Shown here one piece after another: positions 1 through 5,026 of a DNA stretch of 5,026 nucleotides. Under the pieces are notes generated by a model. The model searched no databases and was not told the DNA's origin. It saw only the letters and a list, made by a program, of their open reading frames with translations. Each line of letters opens with the position of its first letter. The stretch's first letter is position 1. The stretch is from the NCBI GenBank assembly GCA_041687475.1, contig JAWLBW010000324.1, positions 1 through 5,026 on the forward strand, read 5' to 3'. The position numbers and the translations under genes are program-made. This stretch comes from JAWLBW01 sp041687475 (lineage in GTDB: Bacteria; J088; JAWLBW01).

Positions 1-1064
1 TACCCGATCCGTCGGTAAAAGAAAATTGCTATACCCAGGAAAAGCAGGTTCGGCGTCCACGCGGCCAGCAGGGGCGGCAGCAGTCCGTTGCTCCCGAGCG
101 TGAGCACGAAGGAAAAGACCAGCCAGTACGAAAAGCCGGCCGCGATGGCCAGGGCAATGGCGGTCATGGCGCCGCCCCGTCGCGCCGGTCGCGTGGCGAA
201 GGGTACGCCGACAACCGCAAGCAGAACGCTTACCAGCCCGAAGGCCAGGCGCCCGTGCATTTCGGTTTCGTACACCGTGGTGGGCACGCCTTCGCGGCGC
301 ATCTTGCCGATGAAATTGCGCAACTCGGCGTAATTCATTTCGTCGGGGCGCTTTTCAAGCACCTCGAGGCTATCGAGTCCGTATTCGAATGGTAACGTGG
401 CGTCGGTTACCATGCGGGGCGTCTCGCCGAATTCGGCGGCGTAAACCTGGTCGAACTTCCAGCCGTTTTCGGTCAGGCGCCCCTCGCGCGAGGCAAGGCG
501 ACGGGCCGGTCGGGCGGCGTGGTCGAGCTCGTACAGGGTTATGCCGCGCAGCAGGCTGTCGGTGGGCAGAAACAGATCGATGTGGTAAATGCGGTTGCCG
601 TCCTTGAACCAGACCTGATCCTTCTTGAAAAAGGCCATCTCTTCGGCATCGCCGATTTTAACCGATTCGAGGTAGTGAATGCGCTCGTTTACGTCGGGCA
701 GTACCCATTCGTTCAGGCTCACGACGGCGACGCTCGAGACAAGGCCGCACCAGAAGAGAGGGTGGCCGATACGCCCGAAGCCCACGCCCGCGGCGCGCAT
801 GGCAATGAGTTCGCTGTTCTTGTTGAAGATGGCCAGGGTAATGACCGAGGCAAGCAGCGTGGCCACCGGAATGACCAACCCCAGCGCGGGCAGGGTCTTC
901 AGCGCGACCAGCTGCAGTACGTCGGCGGTTGCCGGATCATGGCGAAAGTAGTGACTGAATCGCTCGACGAAGTCGATGACCTGAAAGAGCACCAGAAAGG
1001 TCGACAGCGCCAGCAGAAACACCCGCAGGTATTCGCGCAGTATGTAGCGAAAGAGCAGCGTCAC
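1..1064 (-). CDS. lptG: LPS export ABC transporter permease LptG (3' end at or just past the window edge)
   Basis: LptG is an inner-membrane permease subunit of LptB2FG, which extracts lipopolysaccharide from the inner membrane and passes it to the periplasmic bridge. I translated the frame by hand from a GTG at 1064-1062; it stays open for 354 codons to the edge. Three N-terminal membrane segments (about residues 12-34, 55-80, 99-117) are followed by a periplasmic beta-rich domain and three C-terminal segments (about 274-292, 302-322, 330-350), the YjgP/YjgQ layout. SELIAMRAAG at 84-93 is the coupling-helix region that contacts LptB, with the conserved Glu at 85. The GTG overlaps the lptF TGA (GTGA), implying coupled translation. 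The last two bases visible are TA, so codon 355 is Tyr or a stop. Family members are about 360 residues, so the gene is essentially complete. Its position after lptF favours LptG over a second LptF. Confidence 0.93.
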   Translation of the reverse strand, partial: MTLLFRYILREYLRVFLLALSTFLVLFQVIDFVERFSHYFRHDPATADVLQLVALKTLPALGLVIPVATLLASVITLAIFNKNSELIAMRAAGVGFGRIGHPLFWCGLVSSVAVVSLNEWVLPDVNERIHYLESVKIGDAEEMAFFKKDQVWFKDGNRIYHIDLFLPTDSLLRGITLYELDHAARPARRLASREGRLTENGWKFDQVYAAEFGETPRMVTDATLPFEYGLDSLEVLEKRPDEMNYAELRNFIGKMRREGVPTTVYETEMHGRLAFGLVSVLLAVVGVPFATRPARRGGAMTAIALAIAAGFSYWLVFSFVLTLGSNGLLPPLLAAWTPNLLFLGIAIFFYRRIG

Positions 1065-2188
1065 CGGCGTATCACCCGCGGAAGCAAGGATTTTCCGGCC
1101 GACATGCGACCGTAGAACCAGCCCGACACGATCAACAGCACGAAGTTGGCCGACCAGGCTCCGACCCACACCGGAACGCGTCCGTTCTTGGCGGCGTTCT
1201 GTCCCGTCGTCATCAGCATGTAGTAGCCGACAATGACCACGAGCGCGGTCACGAAGCCCTGGGTCTTACCCGAGCGGCGATTGGTCATGGCAAGGGGAAT
1301 GCCCAGAAAGGGGAACAAAAGGCAGCCTACCGGCAGGGTGAAATTCTTGTGGATTTCCAGCAGCACCGAACGCTGCCGGCGCACGTCGCTCTGTGTGCGC
1401 TCCTGCTTGAGCTCTTCCTTGAGCTGCGACAGGTTCATCTCGTTGATGTTGTACCAGGTGCGGCTGCCGACCTGTTCGCTCAGATCGAGGCGCAGGCGAA
1501 ACCGTTCGAAGTCGATGGCGCGGGTGGTATCACTGACCGCATTGCCGCTGAGAAGACGGCCGCGGTGCAGGTCGAGTTCCAACACGGCTTCGCCTTCGCG
1601 GGTGCGCAGTTCACCGCTCTCGGCGAAGATTTCGACATGCTCGGTTTCGGAACGGGTGTCGCTGAGCAGCACGCCCGAGAGCTTGCCCTGATCGACCCGG
1701 TCGGCGTACAGCATGACGCCGTCGCCCAGCGTGTTGAAGACGCGCTCTTCAATGCCGACGTTAATCTGGTTGCTGGCCAGCTTGAACACCTCGACGGCGA
1801 ACTGGTGTTTACCCCAGGGCACGGCCCAGATCGAGAGAATCATGGTGAAGGCGGCCAGCAGCACGCCCGCTTCGAAGGCCGGTCGCGTGAGCGCCCACAA
1901 ACCCACGCCGCTGGCCCGCATGGCCACGATCTCGCTGTCGGAGCTCAGGCGGCCGTACGCCAGCAGAATGGCGAGAATGAACGCCATGGGTATGGCGTAC
2001 ACCAGGAAGGCCGGCAGCAGGGTCAGCATAAGCGAACCGGCGTACTTCAGCGTCGCGCCCTTGGCGAAGACCAGCTGGAGAATGCGTACCAGCCGGTTGG
2101 CGAACAGCCCGAAGAGAAAGACCCCGAGCGCCATGGCAAAGGGGGCCGCCATCTCCCGCTGTACATATCGGGGAATAATACGAACCAT
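1061..2188 (-). CDS. lptF: LPS export ABC transporter permease LptF
   Basis: LptF is the partner permease of LptG in the LptB2FG lipopolysaccharide extractor of the inner membrane. The 375-residue product has the family's usual length and layout. Membrane segments lie at about 16-36, 50-77 and 99-122, a periplasmic jellyroll-type domain at about 128-265, and membrane segments at about 283-302, 312-330 and 341-362. DSEIVAMRASG at 84-94 is the cytoplasmic coupling helix that docks on the LptB ATPase, with the conserved Glu at 86. The ATG at 2188 is preceded by an in-frame TGA only 7-9 bases upstream, so no longer ATG/GTG form exists; no clear Shine-Dalgarno is present. The stop overlaps the lptG GTG. 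LptA, LptB and LptC are not in the window, which is common because lptFG is often separate from them. I see no truncation or missing key residue. Confidence 0.95.
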   Translation of the reverse strand: MVRIIPRYVQREMAAPFAMALGVFLFGLFANRLVRILQLVFAKGATLKYAGSLMLTLLPAFLVYAIPMAFILAILLAYGRLSSDSEIVAMRASGVGLWALTRPAFEAGVLLAAFTMILSIWAVPWGKHQFAVEVFKLASNQINVGIEERVFNTLGDGVMLYADRVDQGKLSGVLLSDTRSETEHVEIFAESGELRTREGEAVLELDLHRGRLLSGNAVSDTTRAIDFERFRLRLDLSEQVGSRTWYNINEMNLSQLKEELKQERTQSDVRRQRSVLLEIHKNFTLPVGCLLFPFLGIPLAMTNRRSGKTQGFVTALVVIVGYYMLMTTGQNAAKNGRVPVWVGAWSANFVLLIVSGWFYGRMSAGKSLLPRVIRR

Positions 2189-2199
2189 GCGAATTCATC

Positions 2200-2229
2200 A
2201 TGATAGCCGCCCGTGCTACCCTCCATCAA
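2200..2229 (-). promoter_or_regulatory. Candidate sigma70-type promoter for lptFG
   Basis: On the minus strand TTGATG (plus positions 2224-2229) and TATCAT (2200-2205) are separated by 18 bases. They match the -35 consensus at 4 of 6 and the -10 consensus at 5 of 6. The -10 ends 11 bases before the lptF ATG, so transcription would start only a few bases before the start codon and the message would be nearly leaderless. This fits the absence of a Shine-Dalgarno there. It is a consensus match only. Confidence 0.45.
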
Positions 2230-2286
2230 TGTCCGTGCGCTCGGTTGTCCGGCGGCGAGCCTTCCGGCGCCCTCGCAACACGCCTT

Positions 2287-2308
2287 TGCACCGCCTGTCG
2301 CCGGTGCA
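2287..2308. repeat. Perfect 7-bp inverted repeat in the lptF/ribF divergent intergenic region
   Basis: TGCACCG (2287-2293) and CGGTGCA (2302-2308) are perfect reverse complements around an 8-base spacer. This lies in the 183-base gap between the divergent lptF and ribF. It could be a dimeric-regulator operator or an RNA hairpin in the ribF leader. No run of T follows on either strand, so it is not an obvious terminator. I do not recognise the half-site. Confidence 0.4.
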
Positions 2309-2330
2309 TGGGAGGCCGCCATCTGGTAAG

Positions 2331-2363
2331 GTGAATGTTTCGCATTTCTGCGCATTCACGGAG
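2331..2363 (+). promoter_or_regulatory. Leader hairpin abutting the ribF ribosome-binding site
   Basis: GTGAATG (2331-2337) pairs perfectly with CATTCAC (2353-2359). Inside it, CGCA (2341-2344) pairs with TGCG (2349-2352) around a TTTC loop, with a three-T bulge (2338-2340) on the 5' side. The Shine-Dalgarno GGAG (2360-2363) begins immediately after the stem, 8 bases before the ribF GTG. Stability of this stem could therefore affect ribF translation. It lacks the size and conserved blocks of an FMN riboswitch. No convincing ribF -35/-10 pair was found upstream. Confidence 0.45.
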
Positions 2364-2371
2364 TCTACATC

Positions 2372-3337
2372 GTGCGTGTCGTTCGGGGGCTACCCGGGCC
2401 CGAAAACATCGGGGGACCACGTCCGGTGGTCACCATCGGCAACTTCGACGGTGTTCACCAGGGGCACAAGGCGCTGCTGAGCCGCGTCGTGCGCCGGGCG
2501 CGCGACATCGACGGAACGGCCGTCGCCATTACCTTCGACCCCCACCCCAAGGCCGTCATCGGCCACGGCTCGCCGCCGCTCATCAACACCGAAGCCCAGA
2601 AAATCGAACTCATTGCCGAACTCGGCATCGACGTGCTCGTCGTCATTCCCTTCGACAAGGCCTTTGCCTCGCTCGAGGCCCGCGATTTCGTCGAGCAGGT
2701 GCTGTGGAAGGGAACCGGCCTGGTCGAACTGGTCGTCGGTTACGATTTTCGCTTCGGCAAGGGCGGCGTCGGCCACTACGACCTGCTCTTTCAGGAAGGA
2801 CGCCGCCTCGGTTTCAAGGTCGACCAGGAGGGCGTGACCCAGATCGGGGGACAGGTGGTTTCCAGCTCGCTCATTCGCAAGCTGCTGGAACAGGGCGATC
2901 TCGAGGACGTGCGTCTTTACCTCGGCCGCGAGTATTTCATCGATGGTCGCGTGGTGCACGGACACAGCCGCGGCAAGGACCTGGGCTTTCCCACGGCCAA
3001 CCTCGACCCCGTGAACGAAATCATTCCCCCCGGCGGCATTTACGCGACCTGGGTCGAAATCGAGCCGGGCATTACCGACCGAACCTTTTATTACGGCGCC
3101 GCCAACATCGGCTACAACCCGACGTTCGGCGACAATCCGCTCAGCGTTGAGGTATATCTGCTCGACTTCGACGCCGACCTTTACGATCGCTCCGTGCGGC
3201 TGAATTTCACCAAGCGCCTGCGCGACGAGTTGAAGTTCGACTCGGTCGACGCCCTGGTGGCGCAGATGCAGCGCGACGTTGCCGAAGTGCGTACGGTCTT
3301 TCAACGCGAGAAGGTGCCCCTTGAGCGCCGTCGTTAG
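2372..3337 (+). CDS. ribF: Bifunctional riboflavin kinase / FAD synthetase RibF
   Basis: RibF phosphorylates riboflavin to FMN and then adenylylates FMN to FAD in the cytoplasm. The 321-residue protein is full length. The N-terminal nucleotidyltransferase half shows GNFDGVHQGH at 23-32 (the HIGH-like nucleotide-binding motif), TFDPHP at 54-59, VVGYDFRFGKG at 121-131 and VSSSLIR at 163-169. The C-terminal riboflavin kinase half shows GHSRGKDLGFPTAN at 197-210, which binds ATP/Mg, and SVEVYLLDF at 258-266 with the catalytic Glu at 260. The position after that Glu-Val, often His in relatives as I recall, is Tyr262, and the usual Gly after DLY is Asp; neither should abolish activity. The GTG start at 2372 has GGAG 8 bases upstream. 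The last 17 bases overlap aroE, so the two are very likely co-transcribed. Confidence 0.97.
   Translation: MRVVRGLPGPENIGGPRPVVTIGNFDGVHQGHKALLSRVVRRARDIDGTAVAITFDPHPKAVIGHGSPPLINTEAQKIELIAELGIDVLVVIPFDKAFASLEARDFVEQVLWKGTGLVELVVGYDFRFGKGGVGHYDLLFQEGRRLGFKVDQEGVTQIGGQVVSSSLIRKLLEQGDLEDVRLYLGREYFIDGRVVHGHSRGKDLGFPTANLDPVNEIIPPGGIYATWVEIEPGITDRTFYYGAANIGYNPTFGDNPLSVEVYLLDFDADLYDRSVRLNFTKRLRDELKFDSVDALVAQMQRDVAEVRTVFQREKVPLERRR
3309..3314 (+). promoter_or_regulatory. Shine-Dalgarno deciding the aroE TTG start
   Basis: AGAAGG lies inside the 3' end of ribF, 6 bases before a TTG at 3321. It is the only good ribosome-binding site near the aroE N-terminus and places the start just before the conserved shikimate-binding region. 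The frame is open 14 codons further upstream to another TTG at 3279, but that would add a poorly conserved-looking extension. Confidence 0.7.
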
Positions 3338-4160
3338 CGCCGCCACCCGCCTCTTCGGTGTTGTCGGGCATCCGGTTCGTCACAGCCTGAGCCCCATCAT
3401 GCAGAATGCCGCGCTTGCCTCCGCGCATGTTGACGGTGTCTACATGGCTTTCGAGGTTGCGCCGGGCAGGCTGGCCGACGCGCTGCGCGGTTTCGAGGCC
3501 GCCGGCGTGGTGGGGGTGAACATTACCGTTCCCCATAAGGAAGAAGCCTGGCGCCTCGTCGATGAGCGAACCCCCGAGGCCGAGGCCGCCGGCGCCGTAA
3601 ACACCATCGCCTTTCGTGGCGGACGCCTTTACGGGCATAACACCGACGGGGCCGGGTTTATTCGCGCCGCCGAAAAGCTCGCGGGTTCCCTGACGGGGAA
3701 ACGCGTGCTGCTGCTGGGAGCCGGTGGCGCTGCACGCGGCGTGGGGGCTGCCTTGTACGCCGGGGGCGTGCAGCTGGTGTTGGGCAATCGTACCCGCGAG
3801 AAGCTTGCCGGCGTGGCGCACGAGTGGCACGCCGACGTGGTCGCCTGGCGCCGGGAGTCGCTGTCGGAAGCCGCCGGCCGGGTCGACCTCGTGGTGAACG
3901 CTTCGAGCGCCGGCATGCACGGCAAGGGCGAAATTCCCCTCGATTGGGAGAAGAGCGGCGCGAAACCGGCTGTTATCGATCTTGTTTACGCTCCCCTGGA
4001 AACCGAACTGTTGTCGGGTGCGAGAAGGGCCGGGTGTCGGACCCAGGACGGGCTGGCCATGCTGGTCGGGCAGGGCGAGCTGGCCTTTGCCTTCTGGACC
4101 GGAAGTCTGCCGCCCGAGGGCGTCATGGATGACGCGCTGCGCCGCTTCCTGAAAGGCTGA
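3321..4160 (+). CDS. aroE: Shikimate dehydrogenase (NADP+) AroE
   Basis: AroE reduces 3-dehydroshikimate to shikimate with NADPH in the chorismate (aromatic amino acid) pathway. From the TTG at 3321 the product is 279 residues, normal for the family. The substrate domain has VGHPVRHSLSP at 15-25, NITVPHK at 67-73 with catalytic Lys73, GAVNTI at 91-96 and GHNTDG at 105-110 with catalytic Asp109. The Rossmann domain has GAGGAARG at 133-140 and NRT at 156-158, which binds the NADP 2'-phosphate. NASSAGM at 193-199 and GLAMLVGQ at 244-251 with substrate-contacting Gln251 complete the signature. All key residues of a true AroE, rather than a YdiB-like or AroE-like paralogue, are present. The TTG start and 17-base overlap with ribF imply translational coupling. 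The stop is TGA at 4158-4160, with no obvious terminator after it. Confidence 0.96.
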   Translation: MSAVVSAATRLFGVVGHPVRHSLSPIMQNAALASAHVDGVYMAFEVAPGRLADALRGFEAAGVVGVNITVPHKEEAWRLVDERTPEAEAAGAVNTIAFRGGRLYGHNTDGAGFIRAAEKLAGSLTGKRVLLLGAGGAARGVGAALYAGGVQLVLGNRTREKLAGVAHEWHADVVAWRRESLSEAAGRVDLVVNASSAGMHGKGEIPLDWEKSGAKPAVIDLVYAPLETELLSGARRAGCRTQDGLAMLVGQGELAFAFWTGSLPPEGVMDDALRRFLKG

Positions 4161-4179
4161 TCATGCTGCGGGAGCTTGC

Positions 4180-4208
4180 TTGACAAGCCGTCGGGGCGTG
4201 CATAAGAT
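4180..4208 (+). promoter_or_regulatory. Strong candidate sigma70-type promoter for pilB
   Basis: A perfect TTGACA (4180-4185) is followed after exactly 17 bases by TAAGAT (4203-4208), which matches TATAAT at 4 of 6. It lies just after aroE and would start transcription near 4214-4216, giving pilB a leader of roughly 95 bases. This suggests pilB is transcribed separately from ribF-aroE. The -35 sits inside an inverted repeat, GCTTG (4174-4178) and CAAGC (4184-4188). Confidence 0.7.
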
Positions 4209-4243
4209 GAATAGTCGCTCGGGGTACGCGTGCTTTGCGTGTC

Positions 4244-4270
4244 CGGGTAGAACACCCGCAACTTGCGGGT
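4244..4270 (+). promoter_or_regulatory. pilB leader segment able to form two mutually exclusive hairpins
   Basis: ACCCGCAA (4254-4261) and TTGCGGGT (4263-4270) form a perfect palindrome around one base; as RNA this gives a 7-bp stem with a three-base loop. The same ACCCG (4254-4258) can instead pair with an upstream CGGGT (4244-4248) around the loop AGAAC. The CGGGTA copies at 4244 and 4266 are direct repeats spaced 22 bases. No T-run follows, so it is not a standard terminator. It may be an operator or a leader RNA switch; the function is unknown. Confidence 0.4.
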
Positions 4271-4300
4271 ATGATTACGGAATTCCTTCGGCATCGATGA
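4271..4300 (+). CDS. Possible nine-codon upstream ORF in the pilB leader
   Basis: ATG at 4271 opens a nine-residue frame (MITEFLRHR) ending in TGA at 4298-4300. The ORF begins directly after the palindrome at 4254-4270. Its stop overlaps the pilB Shine-Dalgarno GAGG (4299-4302), so a ribosome finishing it would be placed at the pilB start. There is no well-spaced Shine-Dalgarno of its own; CGGGT ends right against the ATG. A frame this short can occur by chance, so this is a hypothesis and not a confident gene. Confidence 0.15.
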   Translation: MITEFLRHR

Positions 4301-4308
4301 GGTAACTG

Positions 4309-5026
4309 ATGGCACTGCGGCTTGGAGAATTGCTCGTACGTGAAAACATGCTCACGCACGAACAGCTGCGTAAAGCCATGGAAGAGCAGAAGCGCAGCGG
4401 CGGCCGTCTCGGCACCCACCTGACCCAGATGGGTTTTATCGGTGACGACGAGCTGACGCAGTTTCTGTCGAAGCAGTACGGCGTGCCGGCCGTTAACCTC
4501 AACGACTTCGAAGTCGACAACGAGGTCATCAGGCTGATTCCGCGCGATGTTGCCGAGAAGCACCAGGTGCTGCCCATCAACCGCGCCGGATCGACGCTCA
4601 TCGTCGCCATGAGCGACCCGTCGAACATTTTCGCGGTCGACGATATCAAGTTCCTGACCGGCTACAACGTCGAGTCGGTGGTGGCCAGCGAAGACTCGAT
4701 CAAGAAAGCGATCGAGCAGCACTACGGCGCCGCGGCAAAGGAAGCCGAAGATGCCGCCATGGCCGAAGAGGTCGAAGAAAACTTCGAAGATCTTCTGCAG
4801 GACTTCAACGAAGACGTCGAGGTCATCGACGAAGACGACGACGTTAACGTGGCCGACCTGGCGCGCGCCGGCGAAGACGCCCCCGTCATCAAGCTCGTGA
4901 ACCTGATTCTCATGGACGCCATCAAGAAAAAGGCGTCCGATATTCACATTGAGCCCTACGAAAAGACCTTCCGCGTACGCTACCGCATCGACGGCGAACT
5001 GTACGAGGTCATGAAGCCGCCCAAAA
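4309..5026 (+). CDS. pilB: Type IV pilus assembly (extension) ATPase PilB, N-terminal part
   Basis: PilB is the cytoplasmic hexameric ATPase that powers polymerisation of type IV pili. Only 239 codons are visible; the Walker A and B motifs of the ATPase core lie beyond the right edge. The ATG at 4309 has GAGG 6 bases upstream. Two motifs of 24 residues, each beginning RLG and ending Gln (4-27 and 33-56), separated by 5 residues, match the MshEN c-di-GMP-binding domain. VAMSDPSNIFAVDDIKFLTG (about 100-119) belongs to the N-terminal secretion-ATPase domain. A very acidic linker (about 145-191) follows, then KLVNLILMDAIKKKASDIHIE (about 195-215) and RVRYRIDG (222-229) entering the ATPase module. 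GspE and MshE are relatives, but the N-terminal wording is closest to delta-lineage PilB. The gene probably has its own promoter after aroE. Confidence 0.9.
   Translation, partial: MALRLGELLVRENMLTHEQLRKAMEEQKRSGGRLGTHLTQMGFIGDDELTQFLSKQYGVPAVNLNDFEVDNEVIRLIPRDVAEKHQVLPINRAGSTLIVAMSDPSNIFAVDDIKFLTGYNVESVVASEDSIKKAIEQHYGAAAKEAEDAAMAEEVEENFEDLLQDFNEDVEVIDEDDDVNVADLARAGEDAPVIKLVNLILMDAIKKKASDIHIEPYEKTFRVRYRIDGELYEVMKPPK

Noticed and set aside
1349..2203. Open frames on the plus strand opposite lptF and lptG (for example 1349-2203 and 519-1115)
   Set aside because: They are antisense shadows of clearly identified membrane permeases and lack family features of their own.
2189..2371. Possible FMN riboswitch (RFN element) in front of ribF
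   Set aside because: The conserved RFN blocks and multi-helix layout are absent; only two local inverted repeats are present.
2390..3346. Long open frame of 318 codons on the minus strand opposite ribF
   Set aside because: It is the mirror of a GC-rich coding frame. The plus strand has unmistakable RibF motifs across the same span, and the antisense product shows no recognisable domain.
4174..4188. Terminator for aroE
   Set aside because: The 5-bp stem is short and no T-run follows; the same bases form the -35 region of the pilB promoter.
4271..4286. Resemblance of ATGATTACGGAATTCC to the start of lacZ alpha in cloning vectors
   Set aside because: Only about ten bases match in a row, the flanks are not vector-like, and the frame runs on naturally to a normal pilB start.
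4207..4305. A 32-codon frame with a CxxC motif across the pilB leader
   Set aside because: Its ATG overlaps the -10 box, so it would not be on the pilB transcript, and it has no ribosome-binding site.
4310..4325. Sigma54-like -24/-12 match (TGGCAC followed by CTTGG)
   Set aside because: The spacing is one base off the GG/GC rule and it lies inside the start of the pilB coding sequence.
4123..4947. Open frame of 274 codons on the minus strand opposite pilB
   Set aside because: It runs across the pilB promoter and leader and is antisense to a well-conserved PilB N-terminus; its repetitive Val/Asp-rich content is the complement of PilB codons.

Overview
The window is a GC-rich stretch of a Gram-negative chromosome. 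It carries five protein-coding genes in two divergent groups and nothing obviously mobile. The lipopolysaccharide-export permeases point to a bacterium with an LPS outer membrane. The N-terminus of the type IV pilus ATPase strongly resembles PilB of Myxococcus-like and related 'deltaproteobacterial' lineages, as far as I can recall those sequences. The lineage call (Myxococcota, Desulfobacterota or Bdellovibrionota-type) is an inference, not a measurement.

Layout. On the minus strand, reading right to left, lptF (2188 to 1061) is followed by lptG (1064 to the left edge). The two overlap by a GTGA stop/start, so they form one translationally coupled pair encoding the two membrane subunits of the LPS transporter LptB2FG. 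A divergent intergenic region (2189-2371) holds a plausible promoter for lptF and two strong inverted repeats, one of which lies directly against the ribF ribosome-binding site. On the plus strand, ribF (FAD synthetase/riboflavin kinase, 2372-3337) overlaps aroE (shikimate dehydrogenase, 3321-4160) by 17 bases. Next comes a 148-base gap (4161-4308) with a good sigma70-type promoter and a structured leader, then pilB, which runs off the right edge.

How the genes relate. lptF and lptG make one complex. ribF and aroE are co-transcribed housekeeping genes; their only biochemical link is that chorismate synthase, later in the shikimate pathway, needs reduced FMN, which RibF makes. pilB probably begins a separate type IV pilus transcription unit. 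Its N-terminus carries two 24-residue motifs spaced by 5 residues that match the c-di-GMP-binding MshEN domain, so pilus extension is predicted to respond to c-di-GMP.

No new multi-gene system is visible. The parts most worth a second look are regulatory: the pilB leader (competing hairpins plus a nine-codon upstream ORF ending on the pilB Shine-Dalgarno), the nearly leaderless lptF start, and the hairpin in front of ribF.
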